A DNA stretch of 64,000 nucleotides. Origin: Streptomyces sp. SirexAA-E. GTDB taxonomy: Bacteria > Actinomycetota > Actinomycetes > Streptomycetales > Streptomycetaceae. The stretch is taken from contig NC_015953.1 of NCBI RefSeq assembly GCF_000177195.2, forward strand, positions 4,526,001-4,590,000. Direction: 5' to 3'. The translations under genes were made by a program, and so were the position numbers. The notes under the pieces are model-generated. The model searched no databases. It was given only the letters and a program-made list of their open reading frames with translations, and was not told where the DNA came from. How positions within the stretch are numbered: position 1 is the first letter of the stretch; the number at the start of each line of letters is the position of its first letter. This document shows, one piece after another, positions 32,961 to 42,251 of this stretch.

Positions 32961-34304
32961 ATGAGTAATCCGTCTCAAGAAGAAAAAGCGGGCGGTGCCG
33001 CACCCGCTCCGGGAAGAACGGCAGTCGCGACGCTGGCCGGCACCACACTGGAGTGGTACGACTTCTTCCTCTACGGCACAGCCGCCGCCCTCATCTTCGA
33101 CAAACAGTTCTTTCCTTCGCTGAGCCCGACGGCGGGAACGCTGGCGGCGTTCAGCACACTTGCCGTCGGTTTCGTCGCCCGGCCGCTCGGAGGTCTGGTC
33201 TTCGGTCATTTCGGGGACCGCATCGGGCGAAAAGCGACGCTGGTGGTCTCCCTCGTCATGATGGGAATCGGGTCCACCCTCATCGGCGCCATTCCGAACT
33301 ACGACTCGATCGGTTTCTGGGCGCCGGTCCTGCTGGTTCTCCTGCGCATCGTCCAGGGCATCGGCCTCGGCGGTGAGGGCGCGGGCGCGACGCTGATGTC
33401 GATGGAGCACGCCCCGGAGGGCAAGAGGAACCTCTACGCCGGGTTCCCGCAGATGGGGACCCCCGCGGGGCTGGTGCTGGCCAACATCATCTTCCTCGTC
33501 ACCAACGTGCTCATGGGCGACCACACGTTCACCTCATGGGGCTGGCGCATACCCTTCCTGCTGAGCTTCGTCCTCGTCGCGGTGGGCCTGGTGATCCGGC
33601 TCCGCGTCACCGAGTCCCCCTCCTTCAACCGGGTTCTCGAACAGGACGAGGTGGTCACGTTCCCGCTCGCGGAATCGTTCAAGGTCGGATTCCAGCGCCT
33701 CGGCCTGACGCTGCTCGCGGTCGTCGCGAATTCCGCCGTCGCCTATGTGTTCATGGTGTTCGCCCTGTCCTACGGCACCAAGAACCTCGGCTACGACCGG
33801 CAGTTCCTCATCATCGGCGTGACCGCGTCCGCCGTGCTGTGGTTCGTGACCATTCCGGTGTGGACGAAATTCGCCGACCGGCACGGCCGCCGGGTGATGT
33901 TCATCGGCGGTTCCGCCGCGATCCTGGTGTGGTGCGCCGTCTTCTTCCCGCTGTACGACACCGGCAACAACGTCCTCGCCGTCGTGGCACTCGCCGGAAT
34001 GGGCCTGATCATTCCGGTGACGCACTGTGTCCAGGGTGGGATCATCGCCGACACCTTCCCTGCCCACGTGCGGTATTCGGGCTCCTCGCTGATCCTCCAG
34101 ACCGGCGCCATCCTCGGTGGCGGCCTCGCCCCGATGATCTCCACCGTGCTGCTGGGCGACGGCGGTTCCTCGGCCGGTGTGACGTGGTACCTCGTCGTGA
34201 TGTGCGCCATCAGCCTCGGCGGGGCGATCGCACTGTTCCGCGTGGTGCCCGACGGGCCTGCCGACCTGGCCGAGCCCCCCGCCGAGGCCGTCTCCCCGGT
34301 CTGA
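32961..34304 (+). CDS. MHS-family MFS transporter, probable aromatic-acid/H+ symporter
   Basis: 447 residues, about 12 membrane helices. The metabolite:H+ symporter signature is clear: LEWYDFFLYGTAAALIF near residue 32, RPLGGLVFGHFGDRIGRKATL near 75 and RIVQGIGLGGEGAGATLMSMEHAP near 130. Divergent from the 3-hydroxyanthranilate operon across a shared control region, so uptake of 3-hydroxyanthranilate, anthranilate or a related aromatic acid is the likely role. It could also carry a non-aromatic carboxylate, as many MHS proteins do. Confidence 0.9.
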   Translation: MSNPSQEEKAGGAAPAPGRTAVATLAGTTLEWYDFFLYGTAAALIFDKQFFPSLSPTAGTLAAFSTLAVGFVARPLGGLVFGHFGDRIGRKATLVVSLVMMGIGSTLIGAIPNYDSIGFWAPVLLVLLRIVQGIGLGGEGAGATLMSMEHAPEGKRNLYAGFPQMGTPAGLVLANIIFLVTNVLMGDHTFTSWGWRIPFLLSFVLVAVGLVIRLRVTESPSFNRVLEQDEVVTFPLAESFKVGFQRLGLTLLAVVANSAVAYVFMVFALSYGTKNLGYDRQFLIIGVTASAVLWFVTIPVWTKFADRHGRRVMFIGGSAAILVWCAVFFPLYDTGNNVLAVVALAGMGLIIPVTHCVQGGIIADTFPAHVRYSGSSLILQTGAILGGGLAPMISTVLLGDGGSSAGVTWYLVVMCAISLGGAIALFRVVPDGPADLAEPPAEAVSPV

Positions 34305-34475
34305 CCCGGTGCGGCCGGACGACACGCCGGAACACCGCTCGCACGACGGCGGGGGCCCCGGCGCCCGGCCGCCGTCCCCGTACGTCCCACGCGTACGGTT
34401 CGCCCCGGGACCCCGCGCGGCGCGCCGGCCCGCTCCTTCCACGAGGGGCGGACCGGCCGATTACGGAGGTAACGC

Positions 34476-35660
34476 ATGAACGGCTCGGCGATGGTCCGGA
34501 CCGGCCCGATCCGCTACGCCACCGCGGAGCGCTTCGCGCGCCCCCGCCCGGTGGCGGCCCAGGACACGCGCCCGTCGAGCGGCGAGATCTGCCCGCAGCT
34601 TCCCTCGCGGCTCGACGCGGTGATGGGCCCGCCCCTCGACAGCCGCCCCCAGGGCGAGGACTGCCTGAACCTGTCGGTCGTCACACCGGCCCGGGACGCC
34701 GGGGCCCGGCCGGTCATGGTGTGGTTCCACGGCGGCGGGTTCAGCAGTGGCGCCGGCATCAGGGACTGGTACGACGGCGGAGCGCTCGCCGCCCAGGGCG
34801 ACGTGGTGGTTGTCGCCGTCAACTACCGCCTCGGAGCGCTCGGATACCTCTGCCTCGACGGAGTCAGTGAAGGCAACCTCGGCCTGTACGACCAGCTCGA
34901 AGCGCTCCGCTGGGTGGGCACGCACATCGCTGAGTACGGGGGCGACCCCGGCAACGTCACGGTCTTCGGGCAGTCCGCCGGCGGTCTGTCCATCCGGATG
35001 CTGATGGAGGTGCCCGAGGCCCGGGGCCTCTTCCACCGCGCCATCCTCCAGAGCGCCCCGCTCGCGATCACGGCCCGCCCTCGTCCGGAAGCCCTCGCCC
35101 TCGGCCGGGCGTTCGCCGGTTTCCTCGCGGAGGACCCGCACACCGCCGGGCTGCCCGCGATCCTGGAGGCGCAGCGGAAGACGGCGGTGGCCCACCAGGA
35201 ACGGACCGGCAGCACCTTGGAACCACCGTTCAACCCGGTCGGCGAACCCGGCCCGTTCGACGGAGACGTCCGTGGCCTGGACGTCATGTACGGCTGGAAC
35301 GCCGACGACATGACCGCGTTCCCCGGTGAGGGCGACGACGCCGAGGAGCTGACCCGCCGGACGTACGAGGAACCGCTCGGCGAGCTCGGCACACAGCTGA
35401 CGCGGGCCGGGGCGCGGGTGCACACCTACCGTCTCGACTGGCGCCCCGCCGGATCGGCCTTCGGCGCCACCCACTGCGTCGAACTGCCGCTGCTCCTGGG
35501 CACCCGGAACGCGTGGCGCGGTTCGCCGATGCTCGGGGACGCCGCGTGGCAGGACGTCGATACGCTCGGCCGCACCCTGCGCACCGCCTGGTCCGGCTTC
35601 GCCCGCACGGGCACGCCCGGCCCCACGGCCGCCCCACTCCACCTGCGCCAGGGACACTGA
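34476..35660 (+). CDS. short type-B carboxylesterase family protein
   Basis: 394 residues against the usual ~500, so some loops or the C-terminal region are shortened. Alpha/beta hydrolase with the oxyanion segment VMVWFHGGGFSSG, EDCLNLSV, the nucleophile in VFGQSAGGLSIRMLM and a histidine in GATHCVELPLLLG. The acid residue, usually Glu in this family, may be Asp in YGWNADDM. It follows the MHS transporter by 171 bases on the same strand and might hydrolyse an aromatic ester feeding the pathway, but that is only a guess from position. GGAGG precedes the ATG. Confidence 0.85.
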   Translation: MNGSAMVRTGPIRYATAERFARPRPVAAQDTRPSSGEICPQLPSRLDAVMGPPLDSRPQGEDCLNLSVVTPARDAGARPVMVWFHGGGFSSGAGIRDWYDGGALAAQGDVVVVAVNYRLGALGYLCLDGVSEGNLGLYDQLEALRWVGTHIAEYGGDPGNVTVFGQSAGGLSIRMLMEVPEARGLFHRAILQSAPLAITARPRPEALALGRAFAGFLAEDPHTAGLPAILEAQRKTAVAHQERTGSTLEPPFNPVGEPGPFDGDVRGLDVMYGWNADDMTAFPGEGDDAEELTRRTYEEPLGELGTQLTRAGARVHTYRLDWRPAGSAFGATHCVELPLLLGTRNAWRGSPMLGDAAWQDVDTLGRTLRTAWSGFARTGTPGPTAAPLHLRQGH

Positions 35661-35973
35661 CCCGCTGCCCAGTGGTTCACCCGGCCGACGCGGGCGCGGC
35701 TCCGCTCACCGTCCGGACCGGGGAGGACCGGGGAGGACCGGGACAGGCGTCCGCCGGCCTCGCGGGTGCGTATGTCCCGTCGAGCGGTGGACGGGGACGA
35801 CGACCGGGGCCGCCACCCCCCACAGGAGAGGCCCCGGCCGTCTTCCACGAGGTCGCGCCGCGACCCCGTACTCAACTCAGCGCCGTCGGTGCGTTTTCTG
35901 TCACACCGCTCTGTGTCAGGAGACAGTTGCATGTTGTACAAGTCATGGACGGGGCACCGTCCGAGCACGTAGC
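35661..35973. other. 313-base gap before the sigma-factor operon
   Basis: The first half is GC-rich and holds a 10-bp GACCGGGGAG tandem at about 35716-35744. The second half is less GC-rich and contains TGTGTCAGGAGACAGTTGC and TTGTACAA (35934-35941), a likely promoter region for the sigma operon. No gene is supported. Confidence 0.35.
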
Positions 35974-36765
35974 GTGCTGAGTCACGCAGAGTGGCGTGGC
36001 AGTGATGACCAGCTGCGTTACGGATCAGCAGGGCGGGTTGAGGGAGTGCTGGGGGACGACGCGGAGCTGACCGCCGCGGTGCTCGCGGCACAGGACGGGG
36101 ACGAGGACGCCTTCCGTACTGTGTACCGCGCTGTGCACCCACGGCTGTTGGGGTACATACGGACGCTGGTGGGCGAACCGGACGCCGAGGACGTGGCCTC
36201 CGAGTCGTGGCTCCAGATCGCGCGTGACCTGGGCCGGTTCAGCGGGGACGCCGACCGGTTCCGCGGCTGGGCCGCCCGCATCGCACGCAACCGCTCGCTC
36301 GACCACATACGGATGCGCGGCAGGCGCCCCGCGATCGGCGGGGACGAGAGCGAGCTGACGGGCCGGCCGGCCGAGTCCGACACGGCGGGCGAGGCGCTGG
36401 AGGCGCTGGCCACCGGCCGCACCCTGGACCTCATAGCCCAGCTTCCGCAGGACCAGGCGGAGGCCGTCGTGCTGCGGGTGGTCGTGGGGCTCGACGCGAA
36501 GAGCGCGGCCCGCACCCTGGGCAAGCGCCCCGGCGCGGTCCGCACGGCCGCGCACCGTGGGCTGAAGCGGCTGGCGGAGCTGGTGGGCCCGGACAACGGC
36601 ACGGACAACGGCCCGGACAACGGCACGGACAACGGTCCGGACGAAGGGATCGTGGCGGGAGGCGCGGGCCTCGGTGCCGTACCCGCGCAGCGCCTCGCGC
36701 GAGGCGGCGCGGCGGCGTCCGCCGGTGTGACGCATTCGCGTGCGTGGACGCAGAAGGACATGTGA
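35974..36765 (+). CDS. ECF-type RNA polymerase sigma factor
   Basis: 263 residues from GTG 35974; GTG 36046 (VLGDDAELTAAV) is an alternative that better fits the usual N-terminus. Region 2 is present (AAQDGDEDAFRTVYRAVHPRLLGYI, then EPDAEDVASESWLQIARDL) and region 4 follows (LPQDQAEAVVLRVVVGLDAKSAARTLGKRPGAVRTAAHRGLKRL). A ~60-residue C-terminal tail contains five 12-bp repeats coding DNG units. The stop overlaps the start of the membrane-protein gene (TGATG), the usual arrangement of a sigma factor with its regulator. The signal sensed is unknown. Confidence 0.9.
   Translation: MLSHAEWRGSDDQLRYGSAGRVEGVLGDDAELTAAVLAAQDGDEDAFRTVYRAVHPRLLGYIRTLVGEPDAEDVASESWLQIARDLGRFSGDADRFRGWAARIARNRSLDHIRMRGRRPAIGGDESELTGRPAESDTAGEALEALATGRTLDLIAQLPQDQAEAVVLRVVVGLDAKSAARTLGKRPGAVRTAAHRGLKRLAELVGPDNGTDNGPDNGTDNGPDEGIVAGGAGLGAVPAQRLARGGAAASAGVTHSRAWTQKDM
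36586..36645 (+). repeat. five 12-bp repeats in the sigma-factor tail
   Basis: Units alternate GGCCCGGACAAC and GGCACGGACAAC from 36586 to 36633, with a diverged fifth copy to 36645. They encode Gly-Pro/Thr-Asp-Asn repeats after region 4. Confidence 0.9.
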
Positions 36766-37844
36766 TGGCCGACGAGCAGGACGAGTGGCTTGACGCGGAC
36801 GCGGCGGAGGCTCTGCTCCGCGGCGACCGGGCCGAACCCGACGGCGCTCACGACCGGACGGGGGCCCGGCGGCTGGACGCCGCGCTGCGCGCGGTGCGCA
36901 CCCCCGGCCCGTCCACCGGCGAACTCCCCGGTGAGGAAGCCGTGCTGGCAGCGTTCCGGGAGGCGTCGGCCAGGAAGCGGGACGGCGCCGCGCGTGCCAC
37001 CGGGCCCGCCGGACGGAAGGACACCCTGCACACCGTGCGGATCGGCCCGGCGCGCACGGCTCCCTCCCGGCGTCTGCGCTGGACCCGCCCGGTGCGCTAC
37101 GGCCTGGCCGTCTCGCTCGCCGGGTGCGCGCTCGGCGGGGTGGCGGTCGCGGGAGGTACGGGCATGCTGTCCGCGCCCTTCGGCGGCCATGTCGCCCCCG
37201 TCCCCGCCTCGTCCGTCTCGACGCCCGCCTCGCCGAGGGAGCTGGGTGCCGATCTGCCCGACGCCGATCCGTCGCTCCGGCCGTCGGACCCGTCCGGCGC
37301 GGACACCCCGACCGCCACCCCGCAGGACCCGGACGAGGCGGACCACGAAAGCGGGGGCGAGGAGACCGGCGGCGACCCGGCGGGCGGTGGCGGTGGCGGC
37401 GACCACGGCCGGAGCGACACGGCGCCCGGGCGCGGCCCTTCGGACGGCACGGACGGCTCGGACGGGCGGGGCGAGGCCGACGGCTCCGCCGGGACCACGG
37501 ATCCCTCCTCCGGCACCCCCGGCGACTCCGCCGCCGAGGCGTACGAGAAGTCGCTCCGGGTCTGCCGGAAGTACCGCGAGGACTCCCTGAGCGGCGAGGA
37601 CCGGCGCCGGCTCGTCGAACTGGCCCGCGGTGAACGGAACATGGAGCGCTTCTGCGACCGGCTCCTGGACCACGACGGCGGGGGCAAGGGCGGTACGGAC
37701 ACCGGGGACGGCGACGGGGGCACGAGGGACGGCGACCACGGGCCGCTCCCCTCGGTCGTCTTCCACCCCGTGGGCCCCGCACCGGACCAGGAGCCGTCCT
37801 CCCTCGCGCCCACGCCTTCGGCACCCGCGGTAGAAACGCGCTGA
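36765..37844 (+). CDS. membrane protein, probable partner of the upstream sigma factor
   Basis: 359 residues. A cytosolic N-terminus (WLDADAAEALLRG, then RRLDAALRAVRT), one membrane helix (YGLAVSLAGCALGGVAVAGGTGML, near residue 115), and a long extracytoplasmic Asp/Gly/Thr-rich part. A conserved-looking C-terminal module (RVCRKYREDSLSGEDRRRLVELA, then RFCDRLL) contains a cysteine pair and occurs in secreted tails of several streptomycete sigma-linked proteins. No HxxxCxxC zinc anti-sigma motif is present. The TGATG overlap with the sigma gene suggests a regulatory partner; an anti-sigma function is inferred only. Confidence 0.75.
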   Translation: MADEQDEWLDADAAEALLRGDRAEPDGAHDRTGARRLDAALRAVRTPGPSTGELPGEEAVLAAFREASARKRDGAARATGPAGRKDTLHTVRIGPARTAPSRRLRWTRPVRYGLAVSLAGCALGGVAVAGGTGMLSAPFGGHVAPVPASSVSTPASPRELGADLPDADPSLRPSDPSGADTPTATPQDPDEADHESGGEETGGDPAGGGGGGDHGRSDTAPGRGPSDGTDGSDGRGEADGSAGTTDPSSGTPGDSAAEAYEKSLRVCRKYREDSLSGEDRRRLVELARGERNMERFCDRLLDHDGGGKGGTDTGDGDGGTRDGDHGPLPSVVFHPVGPAPDQEPSSLAPTPSAPAVETR

Positions 37845-38071
37845 CCTGGGGAGACGCCCGCCAGGGGTGGTGGAGGTAACGTTTTTCGGTGCCCCGGCGC
37901 AGTACAGAGTGCCGACTGGTCATCGGCCGCGCGACGAGCCGGGGTTCCCCCCGTACCTTCGGCTCAGCGCACCCGGCGCGGGCGGGACACGTTCCCCCGG
38001 TCCCGTCCGCGCCCCTTTCCTCGGTCGGAACGGCGGCCGCCCCGGATCACCTGCCGGTGGATCCGGAGCAC

Positions 38072-39007
38072 CTACCGGTAGACGACGACCTTGTCGCCGT
38101 CCTTCACCTGGGCGTAGAGCGACGCGATCTTCGCCTCGTCCCGGACGTTGACGCAGCCGCGCGAGGCGCCGGTGTAGCCGCGGGCCGCGAAGTCCGAGGA
38201 GTAGTGCACCGCTTGGCCGCCGCTGAAGAACATGGCGTACGGCATGGGCGAGTCGTAGAGCGTCGAGACGTGGTGGCGGGACTTCCAGTACACCTCGAAG
38301 ACGCCCTCACGGGTGGGTGTGTACTCCGATCCGAAGCGGACGTCCATCGACGAGACGACCTTGCCGTCGATCATCCACGCCAGGGTGCGGCTGTTCTTGC
38401 TGATGCACAGCACCCGGCCCGTCATGCAGCGCGGGTCCGGCTTCGCCACCGCGCGCTCGGTCGGCGGCCGCAGCTCGTCGGCCGTCGGCTCGCGGGTCAT
38501 GTCCAGCAGCCGCTGCCAGGTCACGGTGTCGGTCCTGCCCGTACGGGGCAGGCCGCGCTTGCCCTGGAAGGAGCGTACGGACGCCTCCGTGGTGGTCCCG
38601 TAGTACCCGGTGGGGCTGCGGTCGAAGTGGCCGATCTGGCGCAGCCGGGCCTGGAGTTCGCGCACCCGGTCGCTGCTGTCGCCGGTCTTCATCAGCGCCT
38701 CGGGCTCCGGTGCGGCGGGAGCCTCCGGCGCCTTCGTGGGCGTCGCGGGCGGCGTGGAAGGGGAGGCGGGCGCCGACGGGGAGGCGGACCGCGACGGTGC
38801 CGCGCTCGTGGGCTCGCCGCCCGGCTTCGCGTCGTCGGCGGGGCGCGCCGACGCGGCGGGCGGCTCCACCGGGGCCGGGGTGCCCGCCGCCCCCGCGGGC
38901 TCCACCCGGCAGCCCGCGGTCAGTGCCGCGAGCGCGAGCACGCCGACGGCCGCGGCCGCCGCCGCACGCGTCCGGCCGCCGCGGCTGCTCGTACGAATCG
39001 GTCCCAT
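38072..39007 (-). CDS. L,D-transpeptidase lipoprotein with peptidoglycan-binding domain
   Basis: 311 residues. Lipoprotein signal ending LTAGC, a long Pro/Ala/Ser linker, a PG_binding_1 domain (DRVRELQARLRQIGHFD to TVTWQRLLDM) and a C-terminal YkuD domain. The catalytic cysteine is in GYTGASRGCVNV with His upstream in AVHYSSDF. YkuD enzymes make 3-3 crosslinks in peptidoglycan or attach proteins to it. ATG 39007 is favoured over ATG 39049 because AGGGGG precedes it and the signal peptide then has normal length. Convergent with the sigma-partner gene. Confidence 0.92.
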   Translation of the reverse strand: MGPIRTSSRGGRTRAAAAAAVGVLALAALTAGCRVEPAGAAGTPAPVEPPAASARPADDAKPGGEPTSAAPSRSASPSAPASPSTPPATPTKAPEAPAAPEPEALMKTGDSSDRVRELQARLRQIGHFDRSPTGYYGTTTEASVRSFQGKRGLPRTGRTDTVTWQRLLDMTREPTADELRPPTERAVAKPDPRCMTGRVLCISKNSRTLAWMIDGKVVSSMDVRFGSEYTPTREGVFEVYWKSRHHVSTLYDSPMPYAMFFSGGQAVHYSSDFAARGYTGASRGCVNVRDEAKIASLYAQVKDGDKVVVYR

Positions 39008-39188
39008 GCCCAGGCCCCCTGGTTCGGCTGTCCCACCGTGCTCTCCCATGAGACGGGATTCCCACCCCGCGTGGTTGCCGAATCCCCGATGTGATGAGTC
39101 CGGCCGGGCCGTCGCGGTGGTTCATGCTGTGAGCAAGGTCCCAGCGGACGGCCCTCCCCGGTGGGGCGCCCGCCGCTAGAGTCCGTCG

Positions 39189-39251
39189 CTAAGCGCTGTC
39201 CCGTGTTACCTGGCGGGCGCGCGGCGTCAGGCATCACGGGACAGCCCTTAG
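39189..39251. repeat. 63-base near-perfect palindromic element (MITE-like)
   Basis: CTAAGCGCTGTCCCGTG (39189-39205) pairs with CACGGGACAGCCCTTAG (39235-39251) with one mismatch in 17. The interior continues to pair (CCTGGCG at 39209-39215 with CGTCAGG at 39225-39231). The outer CTA and TAG bases look like the flanks of an insertion into CTAG. It lies 54 bases upstream of the mutase start. Could be a non-autonomous mobile element, a terminator or a structured leader. Confidence 0.6.
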
Positions 39252-39304
39252 AGTCCCAGAACAGAGTTGTTACCGCCTAGTAGGTGAAACGGGAGGCACA
39301 GCAC

Positions 39305-40885
<1,581 letters not shown>

Positions 40886-40899
40886 GCCACCGGCCACCC

Positions 40900-40930
40900 G
40901 CGCGGGTGATCCCCCGCCGATCACCCGCGC
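40900..40930 (+). terminator. intrinsic terminator after the mutase gene
   Basis: GCGCGGGTGATC (40900-40911) pairs perfectly with GATCACCCGCGC (40919-40930) around a 7-base loop, 15 bases after the stop codon. Confidence 0.8.
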
Positions 40931-41074
40931 CCTCGGGCAGGCTCGTGAACAGCGGTTCTCCGTCCGGGCATCGCGTGGAGGTCGTGGACCGGCTGCCGGA
41001 CGGCGACGAGGACTGATCCGCCACATCCTGGACCTCCCGGACGGCGGGCGTCGCCCGCGTGCCACACTCCCCCC

Positions 41075-41752
41075 ATGCTGGGTGTCACCGATCTTCCGAC
41101 CTATCTCGCCGGCCTGGTGCTCATCATTCTGCTGCCGGGGCCCAACTCGCTGTACGTGCTGTCCGTCGCCGCCCGGCGCGGAGTGCGTACCGGTTATGTG
41201 GCCGCGGCCGGGGTGTGGACCGGGGACACGGTGCTGATGACACTGTCCGCGCTGGGGGCCGCCTCGCTGCTCCAGACCACGCCGTTGCTGTTCGCCGTGG
41301 TCAAGTACGCCGGTGCGGGCTACCTGACCTGGCTGGCCGTCGGGATGCTGCGGGCCGCCGTGACGATGTGGCGTGAGCGCCACCGGCGGGTGGCCGAGCT
41401 GACGGAGGGCGACGGGGCGGGGGCCGTACCGGGGGCGGCACCGGGGGAGCGGGAGCGCCCCTACCGTCGGGCCCTGGTGGTCAGCCTGTTCAACCCGAAG
41501 GCCATCCTCTTCCTGATCTCCTTCTTCGTGCAGTTCGTCGACCCCGGATACGCCTATCCGGCGCTCTCCTTCCTGCTGCTGGGCACGCTGCTGCAGATCG
41601 GCAGCTTCCTGTACCTCTCGACGCTCATCTTCGGCGGCACCCGCCTGGCCACCGCCTTCCGCCGCCGCAAGCGGCTGTCGGCGGGGGCCACGTCGGCGGC
41701 GGGCGTGCTGTTCCTCGGGTTCGCGGCGAAGCTGACGTTCAGCAGCGTCTGA
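41075..41752 (+). CDS. leuE: LysE/RhtB-family amino-acid exporter, LeuE-like
   Basis: 225 residues, six hydrophobic segments. LLPGPNSLYVLSVAARRG near residue 20 is the LysE signature; LFNPKAILFLISFFVQFVDPGYAYP near 135 and LGFAAKLTFSSV at the end match the LeuE branch, which exports leucine and related amino acids. A charged Glu/Gly loop of about 30 residues separates helices 3 and 4. Stands alone between a terminator and the convergent MarR gene. Substrate inferred from family. Confidence 0.87.
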   Translation: MLGVTDLPTYLAGLVLIILLPGPNSLYVLSVAARRGVRTGYVAAAGVWTGDTVLMTLSALGAASLLQTTPLLFAVVKYAGAGYLTWLAVGMLRAAVTMWRERHRRVAELTEGDGAGAVPGAAPGERERPYRRALVVSLFNPKAILFLISFFVQFVDPGYAYPALSFLLLGTLLQIGSFLYLSTLIFGGTRLATAFRRRKRLSAGATSAAGVLFLGFAAKLTFSSV

Positions 41753-41774
41753 GCGGGACGGCAGGGCCCGGCTC

Positions 41775-42233
41775 TCAGTGGTGCCAGGCCTTGCCGCCCA
41801 CGTTGTGGATCATCCGCTGGAGGACCTTGAGGGCGGCGACGAACTCCTCGTCGCGGATGCCCGTGTGGATCTCCGCGGTCGCCCGGCCCACCCGCTCGTA
41901 CGCCTCGGTGCGCAGGGTGTGGCCCTCGGCGGTCAGCCGCAGGCGGCCGGCGGGGTCCTGGGTGACGTGCCCCTGGGCGATCAGGGTGTCGATCTCCGGT
42001 TCCAGCGTGTCCCCGACGTCCAGGTAGCCGCGGAGCGTCGCGACCACCTCGGCGCGCGGGCGGCCCGCATCGCCCGCCTCGACCAGTTGGTTGAGCACCC
42101 ACCAGGGCGGCTGGGTCAGTCCGTGTTCGGCGAGGGCGGCGCGGATGTGGCCCACGGTCGCCACGTGGGCGGCCCAGCTCCAGTAGCCGATGGGCTGGCG
42201 GGCGAGTCCGGCGTCGTCATGTGAGTAGTCCAT
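41775..42233 (-). CDS. MarR-like winged-helix protein
   Basis: 152 residues. IGYWSWAAHVATVGHIRAALAEHGLTQPPWWVLNQL opens as in MarR-like proteins of actinobacteria, followed by a winged-helix region (LEPEIDTLIAQGHVTQDPAGRLRLTAEGHTL) and a dimerising C-terminal helix. It begins 18 bases after the stop of the flavin monooxygenase gene and is probably co-transcribed with it. Whether it regulates that gene or a different target is unknown. Confidence 0.82.
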   Translation of the reverse strand: MDYSHDDAGLARQPIGYWSWAAHVATVGHIRAALAEHGLTQPPWWVLNQLVEAGDAGRPRAEVVATLRGYLDVGDTLEPEIDTLIAQGHVTQDPAGRLRLTAEGHTLRTEAYERVGRATAEIHTGIRDEEFVAALKVLQRMIHNVGGKAWHH

Positions 42234-42251
42234 GCCCCGGACCGTAGGAGC

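Noticed and set aside
34378..34398. CCGTACG-N7-CGTACGG inverted repeat after the MHS transporter gene as a terminator
   Set aside because: Only 7 base pairs, 74 bases after the stop, and made of a word (CGTACG) common in this genome; too weak to list as a feature.
36018..37923. Two overlapping ~600-residue minus-strand frames opposite the sigma operon
   Set aside because: Arg/Pro/Ala-rich shadows caused by GC bias; the plus-strand sigma factor motifs are decisive.
37867..38151. 94-residue plus-strand frame after the sigma-partner gene
   Set aside because: It overlaps the convergent L,D-transpeptidase catalytic region, has biased composition and no family resemblance, despite a GGAGG nearby.
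39252..39304. Cobalamin riboswitch upstream of the B12-dependent mutase
   Set aside because: The gap is too short and lacks the B12-box; only the palindromic element is present.
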